A stretch of DNA of 64,000 bases, taken from positions 992,001 to 1,056,000 of the forward strand of contig NC_003910.7 of the NCBI RefSeq assembly GCF_000012325.1, given 5' to 3'. Below the pieces are notes generated by a model. That model was not told the origin of the DNA. It made no database searches and saw nothing but the letters and a program-made list of their open reading frames with translations. The position numbers and the translations under genes were made by a program. Below, one piece after another: positions 44,991 to 53,983 of the stretch (position 1 is the stretch's first letter; each line of letters begins with the position of its first letter). The DNA comes from Colwellia psychrerythraea 34H (lineage in GTDB: Bacteria; Pseudomonadota; Gammaproteobacteria; Enterobacterales; Alteromonadaceae).

Positions 44991-45761
44991 ATGGCATCAA
45001 GTATTGAGCTTGTTGAAAATATACAACCACTTGAAACTAAGAATGATAATCAAATACAACAAAAGTTACTGTTGATTGAGAATGATCAATATCTCAGTAA
45101 AGCCTTTTTAGTTAATGGGGAACAATCCGTTTACCACACTACAAAAATGCGTACAGGTGAAGTCCTCAGTCAAGAGCTGAAAAGCTACTTAGTAGATCAT
45201 CGACCAAGCATGATAGTGCTAGATGTTGGGTTTTCTGATAGTGCACAGTTATTAATAATACGAGATCTTCGCGCCTTATTTGATGGTCTACTTGTGATTG
45301 TCTCAAGCAAAAACAGTGAAAAAGAGCAAGTTGAAGCCTTTAAGTTAGGTGTCGATGATTACTTACTTAAGCCGATTGATAGTCGAATACTGATGATGCG
45401 AATTGAGGCTTTATTTCGTCGTCAACGTCATAAAATAAACCAAGTTGAATTAGCGAGTTTAACTATGGGGGATGTTTGTCTACAGCCTAAATCACAAAAA
45501 TGCTTTATTAATGGCGAAGTAGTGAAGTTAACAACCTTTGAGTTTAATTTATTGAAGTCTTTAGTTGAACACCAAGGAAAGATCTTATCCCGAGATCAAC
45601 TCTATAGCACCTTGCTTCGAAGAGTATACAATGGCGTAGAGCGTACTCTGGATGTCAGAATGTCACAACTACGTGAAAAACTGACTATAGCTGGTATGAA
45701 GAATAATCAGATAGAGACAGTTTGGGGTCAAGGATACATGTTTAACAATATAGCCTCTTAG
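44991..45761 (+). CDS. OmpR-type response regulator (orphan)
   Basis: The 256-residue protein has a receiver domain (about 25-140) with phospho-acceptor Asp in SMIVLDVGFSD, the Ser in VIVSSKN and Lys in YLLKPID, then an OmpR/PhoB winged-helix DNA-binding domain (about 155-255: LTTFEFNLLKSLVEHQGKIL, then ERTLDVRMSQLREKL). AAGGAG precedes the start by 6-9 bases. No histidine kinase gene lies next to it. It follows the iron operon by 116 bases with its own AT-rich promoter region, so any tie to iron is conjectural. Confidence 0.9.
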   Translation: MASSIELVENIQPLETKNDNQIQQKLLLIENDQYLSKAFLVNGEQSVYHTTKMRTGEVLSQELKSYLVDHRPSMIVLDVGFSDSAQLLIIRDLRALFDGLLVIVSSKNSEKEQVEAFKLGVDDYLLKPIDSRILMMRIEALFRRQRHKINQVELASLTMGDVCLQPKSQKCFINGEVVKLTTFEFNLLKSLVEHQGKILSRDQLYSTLLRRVYNGVERTLDVRMSQLREKLTIAGMKNNQIETVWGQGYMFNNIAS

Positions 45762-45773
45762 TTTAACCTTTTA

Positions 45774-45812
45774 CACAATAGTTCAATAACGTGCTCGTAT
45801 TGGACTATTGTG
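45774..45812. terminator. Hairpin downstream of the response regulator gene
   Basis: CACAATAGTTCAATA pairs with TATTGGACTATTGTG (one mismatch) around a 9-base loop, 12 bases after the stop codon. No T-run follows, so termination is likely but not certain. Confidence 0.5.
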
Positions 45813-45921
45813 CCACCCTTAGTCATTTCCTAAGATAAATAAATAATAGCTTTACCCTATTTTTGTTTTTTCTGTATACTCGCCCATACTCTTTTTTTAG
45901 CTACCAACGCTGGAGCTTTCT

Positions 45922-46650
45922 TTGCTAGCTGTAATACGCGTTTTTTTAATGACCTTGGCGTTGTTCATCATTTGCACTGTCTCTATTTTCTATTGTTTGT
46001 TGCGTCCTTTTCACCGTGATAATGTTTATCATACTTCAGTATTTCTTGGAAAAATCACTAAAATATTTGGTGTTGACGTCGAACTGAGAATTCCTGCATC
46101 ACTTAAAGATATTGGACCTGTGGTTTGGATGGCAAATCATCAGAACAGCTATGATCTTTTTACTCATGCTAACGCAGTTCAGCCTGGTACCGTGAGCGTA
46201 GGCAAAAAAAGCTTAAAATGGATTCCTATTTTTGGACAAATGTATTGGTTAACGGGCAATATTTTAATTGATCGAAAAAACACCAGTAAGGCAATGAATA
46301 CAATTGAATTAACGGCTGATAAAATAAAGAAAAATAAGCTTTCTGTCTGGATGTTTCCTGAAGGTACCCGTAGCCGAGGAAGGGGTCTATTGCCATTGAA
46401 AACAGGGGCTTTTCGCACAGCTCTTCAGGCAGGAGTGCCAATTGTACCCATATGTGCCAGTAATCAGGTAGGTACAATTGACTTAAACCGCTGGGATAAT
46501 GGAAAAATCATCATAGAATTCCTAGATCCTATTCACCTTGATGATGCAAGTCGCGAAAACTTACGCTCAAGAGTAAATGAAGTCCATAATTTAATGTCCA
46601 ATAAAATAGAACAGTTATCAATTGAAGCCGCGGCTTATCATAATAAATAA
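45922..46650 (+). CDS. plsC: 1-acyl-sn-glycerol-3-phosphate acyltransferase
   Basis: The 242-residue protein has an N-terminal membrane helix (about 3-27), the acyltransferase motif NHQNSYD (HX4D) and FPEGTRSRGRGLLPLKTGAF, with VPIVPICAS as the fourth conserved block. It converts lysophosphatidate to phosphatidate in the inner membrane. It begins with TTG, supported by GGAG six bases upstream. It is distinct from the variant acyltransferase at 25002-25874, which lacks the usual NHxS pattern. Confidence 0.93.
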   Translation: MLAVIRVFLMTLALFIICTVSIFYCLLRPFHRDNVYHTSVFLGKITKIFGVDVELRIPASLKDIGPVVWMANHQNSYDLFTHANAVQPGTVSVGKKSLKWIPIFGQMYWLTGNILIDRKNTSKAMNTIELTADKIKKNKLSVWMFPEGTRSRGRGLLPLKTGAFRTALQAGVPIVPICASNQVGTIDLNRWDNGKIIIEFLDPIHLDDASRENLRSRVNEVHNLMSNKIEQLSIEAAAYHNK

Positions 46651-46652
46651 CA

Positions 46653-46918
46653 TATACCCGTTCCATTTGAAGATGCAGGATTCAGCTGGAATTAGAAACG
46701 CCTTTAGGCAAGACATTGATTGAAGAGAATAGTTATTCTATTATCGAAATAAATAACGTAGCATAAAGCGTCTATAAACCAGCCCTTTGGGGAAATCTGA
46801 GCAAACCATATTCGTCGTTACATTTGTTTTTAAGGGAATAACCATTAACAAAAAATGTGCCTTGATTATGATTCGCTCAGGTTTCCTGAAACGAGCATCT
46901 TCAAGTGGAACGGGTATA
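46653..46918. mobile_element. MITE-like element with 24-bp terminal inverted repeats
   Basis: The 266-base element starts with TATACCCGTTCCATTTGAAG and ends with the complement of TATACCCGTTCCACTTGAAG; the arms extend to about 24 bases with one mismatch. It lies between plsC and rraB and has no convincing coding capacity. Its interior carries a 37-base block (46706-46742) that matches 36 of 37 bases, in opposite orientation, of 61106-61142 in the element between the hexosaminidase and nagK genes. Confidence 0.8.
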
Positions 46919-46950
46919 GATTGATTATAAAACATAAATAGGTAATGAAA

Positions 46951-47301
46951 ATGATCGATGAAGAATTACAACAATGGTTTAGCCATACTGAAATGCTAAT
47001 TGCTGAACTGCTTGAAGATGGTACTAATGACGAAGTTTATCACACCATTGAGCATCACTTTGCGAGTAGTGATTTTGATTTATTAGAAAAGGCAGCTATT
47101 GCTGCATTTAAGTTAGGACTCGAAATTGAAGAGCCAGAAGAAGCAGAATTAGAAAATGGCGATAAAGTTTTTGCCTTTGATATTGCGACAGAGCAAATGC
47201 TGGATGTAAATTTAATTAAAAAAGAAACCCAAGCGATGTTTGAGTTAGCAAAACAATGTGGTGTTGACTATGATGGTTGGGGTACATACTTTGAAGAATA
47301 A
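46951..47301 (+). CDS. rraB: Regulator of ribonuclease E activity (RraB family)
   Basis: The 116-residue acidic protein matches RraB: an N-terminal helical part and the conserved C-terminus CGVDYDGWGTYFE. RraB proteins bind RNase E and inhibit its RNA processing, changing mRNA stability. An ATG two codons upstream (46945) is possible, but the AGG at 46940-46942 is better spaced to 46951. The MITE-like element ends about 30 bases before it, so the element may affect its promoter. Confidence 0.88.
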   Translation: MIDEELQQWFSHTEMLIAELLEDGTNDEVYHTIEHHFASSDFDLLEKAAIAAFKLGLEIEEPEEAELENGDKVFAFDIATEQMLDVNLIKKETQAMFELAKQCGVDYDGWGTYFEE

Positions 47302-47467
47302 CTTTAAGGTATAGTAAAATACTCTAAGGCTTGAACACCTGTACTAAATATCTTAAGATGTGCGACATAACTAGCCAGTTTTTATTCGCTGGCTTGCTGG
47401 TGCTAACTAAATTGGACCAGCTGATAGTTGAAATTATCAGGATTTTTTACACTAAGGAAAGTAAACC

Positions 47468-47623
47468 ATGGAATGGCTTAGTAGAGTACTATCACAAGAA
47501 CCCACTGTTCTCGCTCTCTCAATAACTGTTGTTATTGCTATTTTTATCTTTGCGGCTAGAAAAGCGCACTTAAATCATTTAGCTAGAATGAAAAAGATAG
47601 ATGATACCTTTAATATTAAATAA
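47468..47623 (+). CDS. 51-residue single-pass membrane protein
   Basis: A short open frame from ATG 47468 encodes MEWLSRVLSQEPTVLALSIT, then a hydrophobic helix (about 14-30) and a basic C-terminal tail (RKAHLNHLARMKKIDD). AAGGAAA lies 8-9 bases upstream. The hydrophobic core with flanking charges and the good ribosome-binding site argue for a real small membrane protein. It lies 166 bases after rraB on the same strand. Function unknown; no family recognised. Confidence 0.65.
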   Translation: MEWLSRVLSQEPTVLALSITVVIAIFIFAARKAHLNHLARMKKIDDTFNIK

Positions 47624-47787
47624 AACGTAATCGGTTTATTTTTACGTAGTAGAAATCAACTAATTTACCCTACCTCCTATCAAAAAATTCATACCTATAA
47701 AAACTAGCAAAGTTTCACTACTGTATAATTCACTACTATATAAGAGGGAAAAGCTATGTTTGGCTTCACTTTATAGTATTGAAAGTA

Positions 47788-48810
47788 CTAACACTTTGCT
47801 GTTGAGTCTCTGATGATAAGTTTTGGTACATATTGACTGATGGTTGTTTGATTCTTTTGCTTGCGAACTTGGCTAATAAGTAAGTTTGCAGCATCTTCAG
47901 CTATTTGGCTATTTGGCTGATCCGCGGTAGTGAGTTTTGGCCAAGTTTGACGAGAGAATGGACTGTTTTCAAACCCTACTATTGATAGTTGCTCAGGAAT
48001 AGATATATTCATTAATCTTGCGGCAAATAATGCCCCCGCAGCAATTTCATCGTTACAAGAAAATATAGCGGTTGGACGAGTATTATTGCTTTCTGCAGAC
48101 ATCAACTGCTTTGCACCACTAACTCCTGAATCAAAAGAGTATTCACCCTCGATAACTAGTTCTTTATCAAAGTCGATGTTACTTTCTTTTAAGGCTCTTC
48201 TGTAACCTTTATAGCGTTCAACTGTCGACATATGTTTTGCGTCACCGGCAATAAAACCAATATCTTTATGGCCTAAGTCAATTAAATGTTGGGTAATAGT
48301 TTGTGCAGCGTCTCTATCATTTACCATAACACAAGGGCTTAGATCATCAGGAGCAACGTCACCAGACATGATACGTACAACTTTAACGTCAAGCGCTACT
48401 AATGATTTAACAAACTCAGGCATTTCAGAAAGAGGCGGGGTCAAAATTAAGCCTGCAATACGCGCATGCTTAACCATGTTAACAACCTCTTCGGTAATGT
48501 TTTTATTTTTCGCATCACAAGGGTGAATTAATAACTCAAAGCCTTGTTGTTTACAGGCAGATAATATTCCTTCCTGCATATCAATGATGTAATAAGCGTT
48601 AGGGTTATCATAAATATAAGCAACAGAAAACGATTTTGCTCCGGCTAAATTTCGTGCCGCTAAATTTGGCTGATAATTTAATTCTTCGACAGCTTTTTGT
48701 ACTTTTTCACGTGTTAATTGGCGTACTGAAATCTCATTGTTAATAACACGAGAAACAGTTTTTATTGATACACCAGCTTGTTTGGCTACGTCATTTATTG
48801 TCGCTTTCAT
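47788..48810 (-). CDS. nagR: LacI-family regulator of GlcNAc use
   Basis: The 340-residue protein has a LacI-type DNA-binding head (TINDVAKQAGVSIKTVSRVI, then LNYQPNLAARNLAG) and a periplasmic-binding-protein-like sugar domain (about 60-335). It is divergent from pgi across a region holding a perfect TGACAGCGCTGTCA palindrome, and further copies precede nagB, the TBDR and nagK. NagR of Shewanella and relatives recognises this sort of site and responds to a GlcNAc-derived phosphosugar. Its role as repressor of the nag regulon is inferred from this context. Confidence 0.92.
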   Translation of the reverse strand: MKATINDVAKQAGVSIKTVSRVINNEISVRQLTREKVQKAVEELNYQPNLAARNLAGAKSFSVAYIYDNPNAYYIIDMQEGILSACKQQGFELLIHPCDAKNKNITEEVVNMVKHARIAGLILTPPLSEMPEFVKSLVALDVKVVRIMSGDVAPDDLSPCVMVNDRDAAQTITQHLIDLGHKDIGFIAGDAKHMSTVERYKGYRRALKESNIDFDKELVIEGEYSFDSGVSGAKQLMSAESNNTRPTAIFSCNDEIAAGALFAARLMNISIPEQLSIVGFENSPFSRQTWPKLTTADQPNSQIAEDAANLLISQVRKQKNQTTISQYVPKLIIRDSTAKC

Positions 48811-48932
48811 CTGCAGATAACCTTGTTCTTATTTTTATAAACTGACTGGCTGTACCAGGGTGTTGTAATTATTGCATAGCCAGTCCGTAGTAATCTATAG
48901 GACTTTGCAGTATTATTTAGAGTAATAATAAT

Positions 48933-48946
48933 TGACAGCGCTGTCA
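48933..48946. promoter_or_regulatory. NagR operator between nagR and pgi
   Basis: Perfect palindrome TGACAGCGCTGTCA, 123 bases upstream of nagR and 120 bases upstream of pgi, so it can govern both nagR autoregulation and pgi. Confidence 0.9.
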
Positions 48947-49065
48947 TTTTTTAATAGGGTACCATGAAAATATTACAAGTCATAATGGTTAAACCGAGCA
49001 AATACTCAGGTTAACTGCAATGATAAAGTCGATAATTGTATCTGAACCACCTTATAGGAATTAGT

Positions 49066-50706
49066 ATGTCGTCTCGTCAAACATTAGCTAGCTGGAAAAA
49101 GCTTCAGTTACTTGCCCAAGATAAAAAATCTCAGCATATGAATACTTTGTTTGCACAAGACAGTGAACGTTTTAATAAGTTCTCTATCGAATTGCCAAAC
49201 ATGTTACTCGATTACTCTAAAAATCTTATTGATACCGAAACGCTTGATGCATTATTAGCGCTAGCAGAAGAGACGCAAGTATGTGATTGGCGAGCCAAGA
49301 TGTTTGCTGGTGAGAAAATAAATAAAACCGAGGACCGTGCGGTATTACACACAGCGTTACGTCGTCAAAGTGACGAAGCCTTCATTATCGAGGGTGAAAA
49401 CGTAACTGAGCATGTCAAAAATCAACTAGCTGAGATGGAAGTATTTGTAAACAAAGTTCGTCAGGGACATTGGTTAGGCTACTCAGGTAAACGTATTACC
49501 GATATTGTTAATATCGGAGTGGGTGGCTCTAATCTTGGGCCTCAAATGGTCACTGAAGCATTGAAACATTACAGCGATGGCAGTGTGAATGTTCATTATG
49601 TATCTAACGTTGATGGTGCGCAAATTGCAGAAGTACTTCGTCCGTTAGAGCCAGAAAAAGTTCTGTTTATTGTTTCAAGTAAAACCTTTACTACCACTGA
49701 AACCATGACAAATGCTCGTACAGCAATTAATTGGCTAACAAGTGCCTCTTTCGATGAAAACTCAGTAGCAAAACATTTTGTTGCGGTCACGGCAAATAAA
49801 GAAAATGCCATGAGTTTTGGTATAGAAGAACAAAACATCTTTGATATGTGGGATTGGGTTGGTGGCCGCTTTTCATTATGGTCGGCTATTGGTCTAGCGA
49901 TTGCTCTTGATCTAGGTTTTGATAAGTTTGAAGAGTTACTTGCCGGTGCTCATGATATGGATCAGCATTTTATTAATGCGCCATTAAAAGATAATTTTCC
50001 AGCCATTCTAGCTTTAATTAGTGTTTGGAATACCACTTTCCTTGGCTCTCAGTCACAAGCTATTTTACCTTACGATCAAACGTTGCATATGTTAACTGCA
50101 TATTTGCAGCAAGCCGAAATGGAAAGTAATGGTAAATCGGTGAGTTGGGATGGCGATGAAATCGATTATGCTACTGTGCCTTCTATTTGGGGCGAGTTAG
50201 GCATCAATGGTCAGCATGCCTTTTACCAGTATCTACATCAAAGTAATAATGTTGTGCCTGCCGATTTTATTGGCTCGGTTAAAAGTGTTACCCCAGTAAA
50301 AGGGCATCATGAAACCTTGATGGCAAATTTCTTTGCACAAACACAAGCATTGATGGTCGGGGTGAATGAGGAGCAGGTCCGTGCCGATCTTAAAGCAAAA
50401 GGACGTAATGCTGAGTACATTGATAACGTTGCTCCACATAAAGTACACAAGGGCAATAGACCCACAAATACTATTTTACTAAAGTGTATCAACCCAAGGA
50501 ACTTAGGTAGCTTAATTGCAGCTTATGAGCACAAGATATTTGTTCAAGGCATCATCTTACAAATATGCTCTTTCGATCAATGGGGTGTTGAATTGGGTAA
50601 AGGCCTGGCTGCAGAGATTCAAACCGAGCTACAAACAGATAATATTTCTGCTCAGCATGACTGTTCAACGTCAAGTTTATTGAAGTTTTATCAGTCAGCA
50701 AAGTAG
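49066..50706 (+). CDS. pgi: Glucose-6-phosphate isomerase
   Basis: The 546-residue enzyme matches Pgi: NIGVGGSNLGPQMVTEAL, VSSKTFTTTETMTNA, WDWVGGRFSLWSAIGL, ESNGK, and GIILQICSFDQWGVELGKGL near the C-terminus. It interconverts fructose-6-phosphate and glucose-6-phosphate. Start at 49066 is supported by TAGGA seven bases upstream; a TTG at 49036 is in frame but unsupported. Its place next to nagR, sharing a NagR operator, suggests that fructose-6-phosphate from GlcNAc is directed to glucose-6-phosphate when GlcNAc is present. It ends with a strong terminator. Confidence 0.97.
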   Translation: MSSRQTLASWKKLQLLAQDKKSQHMNTLFAQDSERFNKFSIELPNMLLDYSKNLIDTETLDALLALAEETQVCDWRAKMFAGEKINKTEDRAVLHTALRRQSDEAFIIEGENVTEHVKNQLAEMEVFVNKVRQGHWLGYSGKRITDIVNIGVGGSNLGPQMVTEALKHYSDGSVNVHYVSNVDGAQIAEVLRPLEPEKVLFIVSSKTFTTTETMTNARTAINWLTSASFDENSVAKHFVAVTANKENAMSFGIEEQNIFDMWDWVGGRFSLWSAIGLAIALDLGFDKFEELLAGAHDMDQHFINAPLKDNFPAILALISVWNTTFLGSQSQAILPYDQTLHMLTAYLQQAEMESNGKSVSWDGDEIDYATVPSIWGELGINGQHAFYQYLHQSNNVVPADFIGSVKSVTPVKGHHETLMANFFAQTQALMVGVNEEQVRADLKAKGRNAEYIDNVAPHKVHKGNRPTNTILLKCINPRNLGSLIAAYEHKIFVQGIILQICSFDQWGVELGKGLAAEIQTELQTDNISAQHDCSTSSLLKFYQSAK

Positions 50707-50833
50707 CTGCCTTTTATGAATAATACCTAACCTGAGTCTCTATTAATTCATATTAAGCCGACTTCAGCTCACTAAATTTTTTTGTTTTGATTACATGCAA
50801 ATGAAAAATTTAGCTAGACAAAATACAGTGATT

Positions 50834-50871
50834 AAAGCTAATACCATATAAATATGGTGTTAGCTTTTTTT
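50834..50871 (+). terminator. Rho-independent terminator after pgi
   Basis: AAAGCTAATACCATAT pairs with ATATGGTGTTAGCTTT (one G-T pair) around a short loop, followed by a run of T. It lies about 130 bases past the pgi stop codon. Confidence 0.85.
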
Positions 50872-51266
50872 TACCCGTAGATCAAATAACTCAATAAAAT
50901 AATTGCCATATTTTCCTTTACATCTTAGTGAATTATTATTCCATAAAATTAAATAAAAATTCATACTGTAATATTTTACGTGTTTTTATTATACAAAAAG
51001 TGATAGTTATTTCGATAGTTACGATTTAATGACAAAAATAACAAATAAAAAAATCCTTTATATTCATGGTCTTTGTGATTTTATGTAACTGTTATACAGT
51101 TTTTAGTTAATTTATTCTGGTCAAACGTAAAAATAAACGGTATGGTTTATTACGTCTTATGACAGCGTTGTCATTAAATATTGACAGCGCTGTCGTAAAA
51201 CCGAATTAATTATTATAAGTAAATATAAAAACATTCTAAAAACAAAACGTGTGTAAGGGAAAGTCG
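50872..51266. other. Promoter region of the GlcNAc TBDR
   Basis: The AT-rich stretch between the pgi terminator and the TBDR start contains the paired NagR operators at 51160-51195. No other gene or structure was recognised. Confidence 0.6.
51160..51195. promoter_or_regulatory. Paired NagR operators before the TBDR
   Basis: TGACAGCGTTGTCA (51160-51173) and TGACAGCGCTGTCG (51182-51195) have centres exactly 22 bases apart, about two helical turns, which would allow cooperative binding on the same DNA face. They lie 72-107 bases before the start codon. Confidence 0.88.
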
Positions 51267-53804
51267 ATGTCAACTAAAACATTTAAAAAAGGCGTGTTAG
51301 CGAGCTCAATAGCAATGATCCTAGCTGGTGTAACATCACAAGCTATGGCAGCCGAAGAAGCCGCTTCTGAAATAAACAAAGACCAAGTTGAGGTAATTCA
51401 AGTTACTGGTATTCGTGGTAGCTTAAAAAAAGCGTTAAACAACAAACGTTTTTCTGATGCTGTTGTTGATTCTATTTCAGCTGAAGATATTGGTAAATTT
51501 CCAGACCGAAATATTGCTGAATCTTTACAACGTATTCCAGGTGTCACTATTGCTAGAAATTTTGCCGGTGAAGGTGGCAACGTCTCTATCCGTGGTACAA
51601 ACCCAGAATTAACTTTGGTTACTATGAATGGTAATTACTTGGCTTCTACTGGTTGGTTTTCTCAACAACCAGCTAGTCGTTCATTTGACATGGACTTACT
51701 TCCACCTGAATTAGTTGCTGGTGTTGATGTTTATAAATCCCCTATGGCTTCCTTAGATGAAGGTGGTGTTGGTGGCACCGTTGCTGTACGTACAAGAAAG
51801 CCGTTAGAGCTTGATGCGAACACTTTATACCTTTCTGCTGAAATTCAAGATAACAGTATTTCTGATGATAATGGCCAAGGGGCGACTGGTTTCTATAGCT
51901 GGAAAAATGATAGCGAAACTTTTGGTTTATTAGGTAGTATCTCAACATTAGAAAGTGTGGGTCGTGCTCATAAAGCTGAAAACTATATGGATGACGGTTG
52001 GGCTGGAGCAGGTATTGCTGAATTTAAGCAAGACCGAAAACGTACTGCTTATGACTTAACTTTACAATATGCACCAACAGATAGTTTATCAATGAACCTG
52101 CATTATTTAACTATTGATTTAGATGCTGCTAATACTAACCAAAACTATTTAATTATTGCAGGCACAGACAGTGCTGCATTTAATGCAAATGTAACTGGCG
52201 CTACGAAATTTGGCCCAGAAAATGGTTTTGCGTTAAATGGTAAGTATGCTGGCGCTGCCTTTGATGACACCAACTCTCGAAATGCTGAGACAGATACTGG
52301 TGTTATTGCTTATGAAGTTGATTATTCAGGTGATGGGTATTCAATAAATGCTAAAGTTGGTAATACCAATGCAACAGGTGGCGATGGCGGAAACTATAAT
52401 GTAGGTTGGGCATCTACTAATGCTAACCAAAGTATTGATTTTGATATGTCAGGTCATGACAGTATGTTGTTAAGCCCAAACAATGCAGATGCAAGTAATC
52501 ATGCTGAATACGCAATGACTAATGCCTCTGTTAATGCTGCTGGGTACCGTGAAGATGATGAAACCTTTGCACAAGTTGATATTAATTTTGATGTCGAGTT
52601 AGGCCCTGTTTCAAATATCAAAACAGGCGCTAAATTAAGGGATCATGAATTTACTAGTTATTCTAATAAATGGACATTTGAAGATGGTTTTACTGACGGC
52701 TTAACAAAAGCTGATTTTGCTGATGGTACTTTTAACCACTCGGGTGTTGGTTTGAGTGGGGATAGCCCAACAGCTATTGCCCGTGTTGACGGCAATAAAA
52801 TACGTACCTATATGGATAGCGTAAAAACGGGTGAAACATTAAATAAAGATAGCTTTGGCGTTATCAAAGAAGATATTTTTGCTGCTTATGTACAAGGTGA
52901 CTTTAGTGGTGACGACTATAGAGGTAACATTGGCATACGTTATGTTAAAACTGACACCTCTGCAGATTACTTCTTAGGGAATGATCCAGCAGAAGAAGAG
53001 AGTGATTACTCTGATTGGTTACCTAGCTTTAACTTAGCACTTGATTTAGATAGTGATTTAATACTTCGTATATCTGCCGCTAAAGTAATGAGTCGTCCTA
53101 ATTATTCGTTCTTAAACCCTGCTGCAAGTGTTAATGAAACGACTAAACGCATCACTAAAGGTAGTATTAAACTTGAGCCATACCGTGCAAACCAATATGA
53201 CATTGGTTTAGAGTGGTACTTCAACGAAGAATCTTTACTTTCAGCTACATTGTTTAGTAAAGATATTAGTTCTTTTATTATTCCTGGTGCTAACGAAGAA
53301 AAAATTCAGTACAAAGGTGAAGAGTATATTTTAAGTACACCAGGCCAGGGTCTTGGCGGTCAACTTGAAGGTGTTGAATTACAGTATCAACAACAAATGG
53401 GTGAATTTGGTTGGTCTGCTAACTTAACTTATACTGATGGTTATGGTTTACAAGATAACGGTTCAGAAATTGTTAAGGCGCCTTTAGCTGGTATGTCTAA
53501 AATAAGTTATAACGTAAGTGCATTTTACGAAACTGACTTAGTGTCTACACGCCTTGCTTATACGTATCGTGATGAGTTTATTGCTCAATCAACAGGTATT
53601 GGTGGTAACACAGGTTGGGATGCCCATGGTTTCTTAGATGCTAACGTTACTTGGCATGCAACAGAAGGTCTGGATGTAAGTCTGGAAGCAACAAACATCC
53701 TTGAAGAAACAACCACTCAACGTTTTGTTAGTGAGTTTGATGCAATGCGTTTAGCTGCTGATAATGGTCGTAACATTTATCTTAAAGTATCTTATCGTTT
53801 ATAA
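51267..53804 (+). CDS. TonB-dependent receptor (IRGSL type), probable chitooligosaccharide/GlcNAc uptake
   Basis: The 845-residue protein has a signal peptide (ending TSQAMAA), a TonB-box-like VEVIQVTGIRGSL, a plug with KFPDRNIAESLQRIPGV and VSIRGTNPELTLVTMNG, and a long beta-barrel ending in VSYRL. The ATG at 51267 is preferred over GTG 51249 because AAGGGA lies at a proper distance. Twin NagR operators upstream and the following halogenase-like, SapC, hexosaminidase and nag genes point to GlcNAc or chitooligosaccharides as ligand. Receptors of this group carry oligosaccharides across the outer membrane in Xanthomonas, Caulobacter and Alteromonadales. Confidence 0.93.
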   Translation: MSTKTFKKGVLASSIAMILAGVTSQAMAAEEAASEINKDQVEVIQVTGIRGSLKKALNNKRFSDAVVDSISAEDIGKFPDRNIAESLQRIPGVTIARNFAGEGGNVSIRGTNPELTLVTMNGNYLASTGWFSQQPASRSFDMDLLPPELVAGVDVYKSPMASLDEGGVGGTVAVRTRKPLELDANTLYLSAEIQDNSISDDNGQGATGFYSWKNDSETFGLLGSISTLESVGRAHKAENYMDDGWAGAGIAEFKQDRKRTAYDLTLQYAPTDSLSMNLHYLTIDLDAANTNQNYLIIAGTDSAAFNANVTGATKFGPENGFALNGKYAGAAFDDTNSRNAETDTGVIAYEVDYSGDGYSINAKVGNTNATGGDGGNYNVGWASTNANQSIDFDMSGHDSMLLSPNNADASNHAEYAMTNASVNAAGYREDDETFAQVDINFDVELGPVSNIKTGAKLRDHEFTSYSNKWTFEDGFTDGLTKADFADGTFNHSGVGLSGDSPTAIARVDGNKIRTYMDSVKTGETLNKDSFGVIKEDIFAAYVQGDFSGDDYRGNIGIRYVKTDTSADYFLGNDPAEEESDYSDWLPSFNLALDLDSDLILRISAAKVMSRPNYSFLNPAASVNETTKRITKGSIKLEPYRANQYDIGLEWYFNEESLLSATLFSKDISSFIIPGANEEKIQYKGEEYILSTPGQGLGGQLEGVELQYQQQMGEFGWSANLTYTDGYGLQDNGSEIVKAPLAGMSKISYNVSAFYETDLVSTRLAYTYRDEFIAQSTGIGGNTGWDAHGFLDANVTWHATEGLDVSLEATNILEETTTQRFVSEFDAMRLAADNGRNIYLKVSYRL

Positions 53805-53854
53805 GTCATCGTTAAGGTTATGTAAAAAACATATCTGAAAAGATAGTGTAAAAG

Positions 53855-53880
53855 AAAAAGGAAAGTTTACTTTCCTTTTT
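53855..53880 (+). terminator. Rho-independent terminator after the TBDR
   Basis: A perfect 12-bp stem (AAAAAGGAAAGT and its complement) with a 2-base loop, ending in five T, lies about 50 bases after the TBDR stop codon. Confidence 0.85.
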
Positions 53881-53881
53881 C

Positions 53882-53914
53882 TACCCCTAGCAATTTATGA
53901 AATTGCTAGGGGTA
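53882..53914. terminator. Second strong hairpin after the TBDR
   Basis: A perfect 15-bp stem (TACCCCTAGCAATTT and its complement) with a 3-base loop follows the first terminator by one base. It lacks a T-run, and may stabilise the upstream transcript or reduce read-through into the halogenase-like genes. Confidence 0.65.
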
Positions 53915-53983
53915 ATAACCTTCCTCTTTTCCTTTCACTATTATTAGATGCTAAGATATATTTCTTATGCTAATTAGGTATTC

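Noticed and set aside
47331..47525. 64-codon open frame starting at TTG after rraB
   Set aside because: No ribosome-binding site, non-ATG start, and it overlaps the better supported small membrane protein gene at 47468-47623 in another frame.
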